From an uncultured Clostridium sp. (GTDB taxonomy: Bacteria > Bacillota_I > Bacilli_A > RF39 > UBA660): DNA of 44,318 nt. The stretch covers positions 1-44,318 of the forward strand of contig CAJJPX010000010.1 in the NCBI GenBank assembly GCA_905193755.1, read 5' to 3'. The position numbers and the translations under genes were made by a program. The notes under the pieces were generated by a model that ran no database searches, was not told the DNA's origin, and worked only from the letters and a program-made list of their open reading frames with translations. Of this stretch, positions 7,453 to 14,330 are shown piece by piece. Within the stretch, counting starts at the first letter, position 1. Each line of letters starts with the position of its first letter.

Positions 7453-8865
7453 TTATATTAGCATTGCGGCTACTGTAGTTAAGATTACAATTCCGAATAG
7501 TACTAATGATAGTTTCCAAGTTTTTTTAATCCATTCAGTATAAGGAATATTTAAGTATGTAAGTCCTAATACTAAGACTGCACTTGTTGGTACTACAAAC
7601 ATTGTAACACCGTAAAGTCCTTGAATTAATGTACCTGTAACTATTGTACTTGCGCCCTCAGCAGCTATTTGTGGAATAACATAGTTAGCTACATATAGCA
7701 TATCTACGTGTAACGCTGAACCAAGGATTGTAGTTATAGTAGTAAAGAAAATATTGAACTTACTAGTTGCTCCTAAAATCCATCCTGCTATTGTTGGGAA
7801 GAACATTGTATTTCCAGCAAAGTAGATTACACAGTATGTTAATACTACCATTAGAGCTGGTGCTAACATTTTTTTAGCTCCGTCTGCCATATATGAAAGC
7901 ATATCTCTATGTTTCATTCTATAGAATCTTCCAAGTATTAAAGCAGCAAGTATGCACATTACAGACATTTCTGCATAGTACCAATTACCAAATTCTTCTA
8001 CTGTACCAAAGATGTTTTTGAAGATTTCGAAATCTTTAATTTTAACACCCATGACTGTTTCATTTAATTTAGTAAATATACTTACATTAAATGTTGATGT
8101 CCAGTTAGTACAAGCTACGATTAGTAATACAAATAATAATGCAAAAATTACTATGATTGGTACTACTGAATACTTATTTGCATTTTTTTCACCAATGAAT
8201 AAATCATTGTCAACGGCATTTTCAATCTTATTTTCTACTTTTTTAACAGTAGTATGTTTTGCTTTAACTAAATAGAATATTAATGCTGCTAGTGATAATA
8301 CTAGTAGTGCTACTCTATACCAAATACCAACGCTTAATTTTTCTACTGATAATTGTTCGTTGATAACACCAGTAATATTATAACTAATTGTACTACCGAT
8401 TGTACCTACTAACATAGCACCGAATGTTGCTACTGCAGCAGTTATTTTATCATATCCCATTGCTAGTATGATACTAATAATTAATGGGATGAAGATAAAT
8501 AGTAGTAATCCATAGTTAAATACTGAAGTTAAGGCTACAATAATAATTGAAGCAATAAGTAAGAATACTATTTCCTTTCCTCTAAATTTACTTGCTATTT
8601 TTTCGATCCATGCTCTATATTTACCAGTTTTAGCAAGTACACCATAAAGTGCTCCAACTGAAACAAGTAAGATAAAGATTTGGATAAAATATTTAAACTC
8701 AAATGCTCCGAAGATTAATTGGAAAAAGTCAAAGAAACCAATTCTATATTTTCCAAGTTCTGCAAGTTCTCCAGCGTTAAAGTAACTAGCTGGAATAATC
8801 CAAGTTAAAATAGCTATAGCAAGTAGTGTGAACACGATTATTTTAAATAATCCAGTCTTTTTCAT
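7453..8865 (-). CDS. YfcC/DcuC-family membrane carrier
   Basis: This 470-residue protein has about 12 membrane helices in two halves, separated by a hydrophilic stretch near residues 205-230. Re-entrant-like Gly/Ser/Thr-rich segments (GTIGSTISYNITG and GSALHVDML) are typical of the ion-transporter superfamily that includes YfcC, ArcD-like and DcuC carriers of amino acids or C4-dicarboxylates. The N-terminus WIIPASYFNAGE and the conserved VFNYG are YfcC-like. It starts at ATG 8865 behind GAGGAGG and is transcribed alone between two hairpins. The substrate cannot be assigned from the sequence; amino acid/peptide uptake or antiport is most likely. Confidence 0.75.
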   Translation of the reverse strand: MKKTGLFKIIVFTLLAIAILTWIIPASYFNAGELAELGKYRIGFFDFFQLIFGAFEFKYFIQIFILLVSVGALYGVLAKTGKYRAWIEKIASKFRGKEIVFLLIASIIIVALTSVFNYGLLLFIFIPLIISIILAMGYDKITAAVATFGAMLVGTIGSTISYNITGVINEQLSVEKLSVGIWYRVALLVLSLAALIFYLVKAKHTTVKKVENKIENAVDNDLFIGEKNANKYSVVPIIVIFALLFVLLIVACTNWTSTFNVSIFTKLNETVMGVKIKDFEIFKNIFGTVEEFGNWYYAEMSVMCILAALILGRFYRMKHRDMLSYMADGAKKMLAPALMVVLTYCVIYFAGNTMFFPTIAGWILGATSKFNIFFTTITTILGSALHVDMLYVANYVIPQIAAEGASTIVTGTLIQGLYGVTMFVVPTSAVLVLGLTYLNIPYTEWIKKTWKLSLVLFGIVILTTVAAMLI

Positions 8866-8887
8866 CTTCTAATCCTCCTCAATTGTT

Positions 8888-8917
8888 ATTATATAACAAA
8901 AAAACTAGTAAGTTCAA
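8888..8917 (-). promoter_or_regulatory. Promoter of the YfcC-like carrier
   Basis: On the minus strand, TTGAAC (8917-8912), an 18-nt spacer and TATAAT (8893-8888). The -35 lies in the loop of the upstream gene's terminator, so the two signals overlap. Confidence 0.6.
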
Positions 8918-8928
8918 GAAAATACTAG
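8898..8928 (-). terminator. Terminator of the dus gene
   Basis: CTAGTA/TACTAG arms are separated by 12 nt, with seven T after the stem on the minus strand and a T run on the plus side too. Confidence 0.7.
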
Positions 8929-8936
8929 CTTTTTTC

Positions 8937-9929
8937 CTATTTTTCACAAGTTAAACAAGATATATGATTATAAATTTTGTCTAAGCATTTATTAAATTCT
9001 TCTTCTGTTTTACATGTAACTATTTCTTGCTTTAATTCTTTTGATTTTGGTATGTATTTTAAATAAGCAAGTGCATGTGTTTTAATATCAAGTAATGCTT
9101 TTCTTTCATTTGTATTCTTTTTTAAAAGTTGATAGTGATATTTTAGCATATTGATTCTTTCTATATATGTAGGTTCTTCTATTTCTTTGTTATTTTCTAT
9201 GTACTCTACACATTCTTTAATAATCCATGGATTACCTATAGATGCTCTTCCGATCATTACTGCATCACACCCTGTTTCTTCTAGCATTCTTTTTGCATCT
9301 TCTTTAGTATGTATATCTCCGTTTCCAATTACTGGTATATTAACTGCATCTTTTACTTCCTTTATAAGTGACCAATCTGCTGAACCAGTGTATCCTTGTT
9401 CTCTAGTTCTAGGGTGTATTGCGATTGCTGATGCTCCTGCTTTTTCAATAAGTTTAGCAACTTCTACACAATTAATAGAGTCTTTATTCCATCCTGATCT
9501 TATTTTAACAGTAACAGGTGTATTAACATTTTTGACAACAGAGGCAACTATTTCATAAATCTTTTCAGGATTTTTCAAAAGACCAGATCCTGCCTGTGAT
9601 TTAAGTGCAACTTTTGGAACGGGGCACCCCATATTAATATCAATAATATCTGGATGAGAATTTTCTTCTACATACTTAGCGGCTTTTATAAAAGAATCTA
9701 CGTCGCTTCCAAATATTTGTAGTGATATAGGTCTTTCTTCATCATTGATTTTTAGCATATCAATAGTATTTTTACTATTATAAATTATACCCATATTACT
9801 TACCATTTCTGAATAAATAAGACCTGGATTCATACTTTTTAAAATCATTCTATAAGATTCATTAGATATTCCTGCCATAGGAGCACAAACAATTCTATTA
9901 TTAATTTTTACTTTTCCAATATTCCACAT
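8937..9929 (-). CDS. dus: tRNA-dihydrouridine synthase
   Basis: Dus enzymes reduce uridines in the tRNA D-loop using FMN and NADPH. The 330-residue protein carries the FMN-binding TIM-barrel signatures: CAPMAGISNESYR near residue 15, DINMGCPVPKV with the catalytic Cys (about 100), TVKIRSGW, the IHPRTREQGYTGSADW segment, PVIGNGDI and VMIGRASIGNPWI. The C-terminal helical tRNA-binding domain ends in a Cys pair (SCLTCEK). The GCPVPKV form and the length are those of the DusB/NifR3 group usual in Bacillota. It has its own terminator and a GAGGAAA ribosome binding site. Confidence 0.95.
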   Translation of the reverse strand: MWNIGKVKINNRIVCAPMAGISNESYRMILKSMNPGLIYSEMVSNMGIIYNSKNTIDMLKINDEERPISLQIFGSDVDSFIKAAKYVEENSHPDIIDINMGCPVPKVALKSQAGSGLLKNPEKIYEIVASVVKNVNTPVTVKIRSGWNKDSINCVEVAKLIEKAGASAIAIHPRTREQGYTGSADWSLIKEVKDAVNIPVIGNGDIHTKEDAKRMLEETGCDAVMIGRASIGNPWIIKECVEYIENNKEIEEPTYIERINMLKYHYQLLKKNTNERKALLDIKTHALAYLKYIPKSKELKQEIVTCKTEEEFNKCLDKIYNHISCLTCEK

Positions 9930-9976
9930 AAAATTTCCTCATACATAATTTACCATTTAAAAAGTTTTTTTTCAAT

Positions 9977-9999
9977 AAAAAAAGCGATTACTCGCTTTT
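9977..9999 (-). terminator. Terminator of the Cys-rich surface protein gene
   Basis: AAAGCGA/TCGCTTT with a 4-nt loop and a T run on the minus strand. The stem includes the last codons of the gene. Confidence 0.85.
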
Positions 10000-11052
10000 T
10001 GTTGCAGTTGCTTTACAACTTATGTTTGATTTAATACCTAAGAATGAATATTTTATTGTTGTTGAATCTATTGGTGTTTCACTTGATGGTTTGATATCTC
10101 CACAATCTAATGACATTTTATATCCTTCTTGAATTTTGAATGTAATTTCTGCTTCTTTTCCTTCTTCGATTTCTGCTGAAGTAGAACCATTCGTGATAGT
10201 TATTTCTTCAGGTAATTCTATTTGAAGTGTATATTTTTTAGGAGCTGTTTTATTAAATACTATTGTACATGTGTTATTATCAATTACTTTATCAATATTG
10301 AATGTATTTTCTTTGAATACTCCTTGTTGCAGTTTACTTGTACATTTTATTGTTGGAGTTCCATATCCTTCTTTAGGAATTACTACTTCTTTAATATTGT
10401 CTCCGTAGTTAACTGTTTTAGTTGTTGATCCTTCTCCATTTGTAACATTAATATTAACTGTTAATTCTTTTAATTTAAATACTACTTTGCATGATACATC
10501 TTTTGTGATTGAGTTTATTAATAAAGCGCTTTGTGTTGAATCCCATGTTGTTTGTTTATTATCAGAACATTCTGCACTTGAGAATTCATAACCTTCTGAT
10601 GGATTTATTTTGAATACTCCGTCTTGTTCTCTATCTATATATTTTGGATTGTTAATATCTAGTGTTGCATTACTTCCGGCTATTGTAAGAGTAACTTCGT
10701 ATTTGGCTTTTACAAAGTGTAGTTCACAAACACTGTCTACTTCTTTATCTACTGTAAATTTCCATTCATTTTCATCGAATGTACCAGTTACTCCGTTAGT
10801 ACAATGTTGTTCAGATAATTTATATAATACATTTACTGTTTCTACTCCATTTTCATCAACTGTTTTTTCGTTTACTGGCATTTCTTCTACTTCTTGATCT
10901 TCTAAAAAGTATTTGTATGTTATTTGACCTTTTTCTTCTGGTTTAGGTGTCTCTGGTTTTTCTTTTTTACTTTCTAAATAACCAACTATTCCACCTGATA
11001 AAGCTATTATAAACATTATAATTAATACTATTAACATTCCTTTATTTTTCAT
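9988..11052 (-). CDS. Membrane-anchored extracellular protein with Cys-containing beta repeats
   Basis: The 354-residue protein has an N-terminal signal-anchor (MKNKGMLIVLIIMFIIALSG), then a Pro/Glu/Lys linker, then four tandem beta-rich units. Each unit contains an aromatic GY motif and closes with a Cys-x-x-x-F-like strand (VCELHF, SCKVVF, TCTIVF, SCKATA), with a second Cys in each unit that could form an intradomain disulfide. This resembles InlB-B/MucBP-like bacterial repeat domains in general shape, but no family is certain. There is no LPXTG motif, so anchoring is by the N-terminal helix. I start it at ATG 11052, with GGAGG seven nt upstream; a GTG at 11064 precedes that site. Adhesion or envelope interaction is plausible but not shown. 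Confidence 0.75.
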   Translation of the reverse strand: MKNKGMLIVLIIMFIIALSGGIVGYLESKKEKPETPKPEEKGQITYKYFLEDQEVEEMPVNEKTVDENGVETVNVLYKLSEQHCTNGVTGTFDENEWKFTVDKEVDSVCELHFVKAKYEVTLTIAGSNATLDINNPKYIDREQDGVFKINPSEGYEFSSAECSDNKQTTWDSTQSALLINSITKDVSCKVVFKLKELTVNINVTNGEGSTTKTVNYGDNIKEVVIPKEGYGTPTIKCTSKLQQGVFKENTFNIDKVIDNNTCTIVFNKTAPKKYTLQIELPEEITITNGSTSAEIEEGKEAEITFKIQEGYKMSLDCGDIKPSSETPIDSTTIKYSFLGIKSNISCKATATKSE

Positions 11053-11078
11053 TTTTTCCTCCACTATTATATAGTAAT

Positions 11079-11106
11079 TTTATAATATATAGCAGTTGCT
11101 TGTCAA
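11079..11106 (-). promoter_or_regulatory. Promoter of the Cys-rich surface protein gene
   Basis: On the minus strand, TTGACA (11106-11101), a 16-nt spacer and TATAAA (11084-11079), ending about 27 bases before the ATG. Confidence 0.75.
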
Positions 11107-11157
11107 GAATTCATATGGTAAATATAATGAATATATTGTAAAAATAATAAAAAACAT

Positions 11158-11186
11158 TTGACATTTTTATGTACATTTTATATAAT
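11158..11186 (+). promoter_or_regulatory. Promoter of rplM-rpsI
   Basis: TTGACA (11158-11163), a 17-nt spacer and TATAAT (11181-11186), a full consensus promoter. Confidence 0.9.
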
Positions 11187-11208
11187 ATTCCCGGTACATT
11201 TTAATGGA

Positions 11209-11261
11209 GATGCAGTTTCTGTGGGAAAGAAATAGCTATAGTTGCAAATATAGTGTGCATC
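11209..11261 (+). promoter_or_regulatory. Probable L13 leader
   Basis: GATGCA (11209-11214) pairs with TGCATC (11256-11261), enclosing two hairpins: TTTCT/AGAAA (11216-11232) and CTATA/TATAG (11236-11253). A compact three-way junction between the promoter and the rplM start is what the ribosomal-protein L13 leader of Bacillota looks like. The likely role is feedback control by L13. Confidence 0.65.
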
Positions 11262-11288
11262 AAAATTGAAGGAAGGAAATAATATATT

Positions 11289-11720
11289 ATGAAAACATTT
11301 ATGTTAAAAAAGGAAGACGTTAAACGTAATTGGTATGTTATTGATGCTGAAGGTAAGAACTTAGGTAAAGTTGCTGCTTTAGCTGCTTCTGTTCTAAGAG
11401 GTAAACATAAACCAACTTATACTCCACATATTGCTTGTGGTGATAACGTTATTATTATCAATGCTGAAAAGGTAAATTTAACTGGAAACAAATTAAATGA
11501 TAAAATGTACTATAATCATAGTGGTTATCCAGGTGGCCTTAGAGAAAGAAATGCTAAGACTATGATTGAAAAATATCCAGTAGAAATGGTAGAAAGAGCT
11601 GTTAAAGGTATGCTTCCTAAGAATAGACTTGGAAGACAAATCTATAGACAATTATTTGTTTATGCTGGTAATGAACATAAACATGAAGCTCAAAAACCAG
11701 AAAGATTAGAGGTAAAGTAA
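11289..11720 (+). CDS. rplM: 50S ribosomal protein L13
   Basis: The 143-residue protein has the L13 hallmarks: WYVIDAEGKNLGKVA, ASVLRGKHKPTYTPH, GDNVIIINAEKVNLTGNK, YYNHSGYPGGLRE, and the AVKGMLPKNRLGRQ segment. L13 is an early assembly protein of the large subunit. ATG 11289 follows GAAGGAAGG, and the rpsI start is 2 nt beyond its stop, so the two are co-translated. It is controlled by the preceding leader. Confidence 0.98.
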   Translation: MKTFMLKKEDVKRNWYVIDAEGKNLGKVAALAASVLRGKHKPTYTPHIACGDNVIIINAEKVNLTGNKLNDKMYYNHSGYPGGLRERNAKTMIEKYPVEMVERAVKGMLPKNRLGRQIYRQLFVYAGNEHKHEAQKPERLEVK

Positions 11721-11721
11721 G

Positions 11722-12117
11722 ATGGCAGAAAAGAATAAGTATACTGCAATAGGCAGAAGAAAAAGAAGTGTTGCTAAAGTAACTTTAGTTCCAGGAAAAG
11801 GTAATATTACTGTTAATGGTAAAGATGTAAAAGATTACATGCCTTATGAAACATTAGTTATGGATTTAGTACAACCATTAGAACTTGCTGATTCTAAAGA
11901 AAAATATGATATCAATATCGTAGTTAAAGGTGGAGGTTTTTCTGGACAAACTGGAGCTATTAGATTAGGTATTGCAAGAGCTTTAATGCTTGCTAATGCT
12001 GAACATAGACCAGTACTTAAATCAAATGGTATGATTACTCGTGATGCTAGAATTAAGGAAAGAAAGAAATATGGACTTAAGAAAGCACGTAGAGCACCTC
12101 AATTCAGTAAGAGATAA
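11722..12117 (+). CDS. rpsI: 30S ribosomal protein S9
   Basis: The 131-residue protein contains AIGRRKRSVAKVTLVPGKG at the N-terminus, the GGGFSGQTGAIRLGIARAL core and the basic tail KKYGLKKARRAPQFSKR, whose last arginine contacts tRNA in the P site. It is the standard partner of rplM in one operon, and a terminator follows directly. Confidence 0.98.
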   Translation: MAEKNKYTAIGRRKRSVAKVTLVPGKGNITVNGKDVKDYMPYETLVMDLVQPLELADSKEKYDINIVVKGGGFSGQTGAIRLGIARALMLANAEHRPVLKSNGMITRDARIKERKKYGLKKARRAPQFSKR

Positions 12118-12126
12118 TATAAGATT

Positions 12127-12152
12127 AAACTCAAATTTATATTTGAGTTTTT
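12127..12152 (+). terminator. Terminator of rplM-rpsI
   Basis: AAACTCAAAT-TTAT-ATTTGAGTTT followed by T-rich sequence. Confidence 0.85.
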
Positions 12153-12212
12153 CTTTTACATAAAAATAATCAAACAAATTAAAAAATAATTTTAAATTCA
12201 TATTATTAATGT

Positions 12213-12218
12213 TATAAT
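12213..12218 (+). promoter_or_regulatory. Likely -10 box of the Abi-like gene
   Basis: TATAAT lies 24 nt before the GTG start. The corresponding -35 region is only TTTAAA-like. Confidence 0.5.
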
Positions 12219-12242
12219 TATCATAATAGGAGAGTGAAGTAA

Positions 12243-13172
12243 GTGGCAGCTAAAGTATTTAAAACTATAGAAGAACAAATACAAATATTAATAAGTAAAG
12301 GTCTTACTATAGAAGATTATGATAAAACTAGTGAAATACTTCTAAGAGAAAATTATTTCTTTTTAAATGGATATAGATCTCCATTCTTAATAACAGGTAC
12401 TAAAAGATTTGTAGAAGGTTCTACTTTTGAAGAGTTATATTCATTATTCACATTTGATAGATATTTTAGAAATATAATATTTAAGAATGTCTTAATAGTT
12501 GAAAATAACTATAAATCAATATTTAGTTATGTTCTTAGTAAGAAATATGGTTATAAAGAAAAAGATTATTTAAATGTAAATAATTTTAATAAAAATAAAG
12601 ATACTAATAGACAGATAAATGATTTACTTAGGAAACTTAAAAGACAAATTAGAATAAATGGATATCAACATCAGGCAACAAGTCATTATATAAATAATTA
12701 TGGTTATATACCTATGTGGGTTAGTGTTAAAGTATTAAGCTTTGGTCTTATGAGTGAATTATTTTCAATACTTAAAGATGTTGATAGAGAAGAGATAGCA
12801 TCATATTATAATATAAGTGCTGATGAGTTAGAGGATTATTTATCAATACTATCTAATTATAGAAATTTATGTGCTCATGAAGATATATTATATAATCATG
12901 AAACTCAAAAAGAGATAGATGATACTACATATCATGAATTATTAGAAATACCTCAAGTAGAAGGTGAATATATTTATGGTAAACATGATATATTTGCATT
13001 AATAATTATACTTAAGCAAATGCTTACTCATACAGACTTTAAAATGATGATGAATGAAATAGATTATGAAGTAGATTGGTTAAGTTCTAAATTGCATTCT
13101 ATAGATGTACAAAAAGTATTATATAGAATGGGCTTTCCAGATAATTATAAACAAATATCATATATGGACTAG
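12243..13172 (+). CDS. Abi-family (AbiD/AbiF-like) HEPN protein
   Basis: This 309-residue protein matches the Abi_2 pattern: an N-terminal LISKGLTIEDYD/ILLRENYFFLNGYR segment, a central FDRYFRNIIFKNVLIVE helix, and the HEPN motif RNLCAH (Arg207-x4-His212) in LSNYRNLCAHEDILYN. Abi_2 proteins abort phage infection, in some cases with an RNA as partner, and HEPN Arg/His pairs form RNase sites; both residues are intact. It starts with GTG 12243 behind AGGAGAG and lies 9 nt upstream of the HtrA gene, which may share its transcript. No second antitoxin-like gene is adjacent. Base use resembles its neighbours, so recent transfer is not evident. Confidence 0.85.
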   Translation: MAAKVFKTIEEQIQILISKGLTIEDYDKTSEILLRENYFFLNGYRSPFLITGTKRFVEGSTFEELYSLFTFDRYFRNIIFKNVLIVENNYKSIFSYVLSKKYGYKEKDYLNVNNFNKNKDTNRQINDLLRKLKRQIRINGYQHQATSHYINNYGYIPMWVSVKVLSFGLMSELFSILKDVDREEIASYYNISADELEDYLSILSNYRNLCAHEDILYNHETQKEIDDTTYHELLEIPQVEGEYIYGKHDIFALIIILKQMLTHTDFKMMMNEIDYEVDWLSSKLHSIDVQKVLYRMGFPDNYKQISYMD

Positions 13173-13181
13173 GAGGGTTAT

Positions 13182-14261
13182 ATGAAAGATAATAACACTT
13201 ATGTAATTAGTATTATAGCATCACTATTTGTAGGAGCGTTTCTTATGTATACATATATAGCGAAGAATCCTATTGTTCAAGTGTCTACTGAATCAGGTGT
13301 AGTTAAAAACGTTAATGTTACTGAAAACGGAATATCATCAGGAATAGAAAATGTATATGACGCAGTAGTGGTAGTAGAAAACTATCAAAATGGTAAACTT
13401 GTGGGTATTGGTTCTGGATTTATATATGATATTAAGGGTTATATAATGACTAATCATCATGTTATAGATGAAGCAACTGAAATTAAAGTTAAATTAACAA
13501 GTGGGGATAATGTAGTTGCTAGTGTAGTTGGTAGTGATGAATATGCTGATATTGCAGTTATTAAAGTAGATCAAAGCTATGTTAAAAGAGTAGCTAAATT
13601 AGGTGATAATAATAAGATGAAAGTTGGAGATACAGTATTTACCATAGGTTCTCCAATAAGTATAGATTATGCGGGAACTGTTACTCGTGGAATATTGAGT
13701 GGTAAAAATAGAATGGTTGCTGTATCAGTAAGTAACTCAAGTTCAAGTGATTGGATTATGAATGTAATGCAAACTGATGCTGCTATTAATCCTGGTAATA
13801 GTGGTGGACCTTTATGTAATGTTAATGGAGAAGTGATTGGCGTTAATTCTATGAAAATTGTAAAATCTGAAATAGAGGGTATTGGATTTGCAATTCCAAT
13901 AGAAGATGCTATTGAGTATGCTAAATTAATTATAAGTGGAGAAAAAATACAAAGAGCATACTTAGGAATTAGTATGATTGATTTAACAGTATCAAATCAA
14001 TATTTAAGACAACAAGGAATCACTATTGATGAAAGTATTACTAGTGGAGTAGTTGTAGTTAGTACTGAAAAAGATGGTCCTAGTGCTAAAGCTGGTATTG
14101 AAAAAGGAGATGTTATTGTTAAAATAGGAGAATATGATGTAACTAGTGTTGCCGAATTAAGATACTATTTATATAAATATAAACCTAAAGATACAATTGA
14201 AATAAAAGTAATAAGAGGAAAATCAAACAAAATATTTAAAGTAACTCTTGGAGCAAATTAA
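13182..14261 (+). CDS. htrA: HtrA/DegP-type serine protease
   Basis: HtrA degrades or refolds damaged envelope proteins. The 359-residue protein has an N-terminal membrane anchor (about 7-27), a trypsin-like domain with a complete triad, His93 (TNHHV), Asp123 (YADIAVIKV) and Ser207 (NPGNSGGPL), and one C-terminal PDZ domain (about 250-355, with GVVVVS, GPSAKAGIEKGDVIVKIG). This is the usual Bacillota HtrA layout. It follows the Abi-like gene by 9 nt with AGGAGG as its own ribosome binding site and ends in a terminator. Confidence 0.95.
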   Translation: MKDNNTYVISIIASLFVGAFLMYTYIAKNPIVQVSTESGVVKNVNVTENGISSGIENVYDAVVVVENYQNGKLVGIGSGFIYDIKGYIMTNHHVIDEATEIKVKLTSGDNVVASVVGSDEYADIAVIKVDQSYVKRVAKLGDNNKMKVGDTVFTIGSPISIDYAGTVTRGILSGKNRMVAVSVSNSSSSDWIMNVMQTDAAINPGNSGGPLCNVNGEVIGVNSMKIVKSEIEGIGFAIPIEDAIEYAKLIISGEKIQRAYLGISMIDLTVSNQYLRQQGITIDESITSGVVVVSTEKDGPSAKAGIEKGDVIVKIGEYDVTSVAELRYYLYKYKPKDTIEIKVIRGKSNKIFKVTLGAN

Positions 14262-14274
14262 TTGCTCCTTTTTC
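14250..14274 (+). terminator. Terminator of htrA
   Basis: GGAGCAA/TTGCTCC followed by TTTTT. The stem overlaps the last codons and stop. Confidence 0.85.
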
Positions 14275-14330
14275 TTGATAAAATATATATAATCTTATAT
14301 AATTATTATATATAATAAAGGGTTAGTAAT

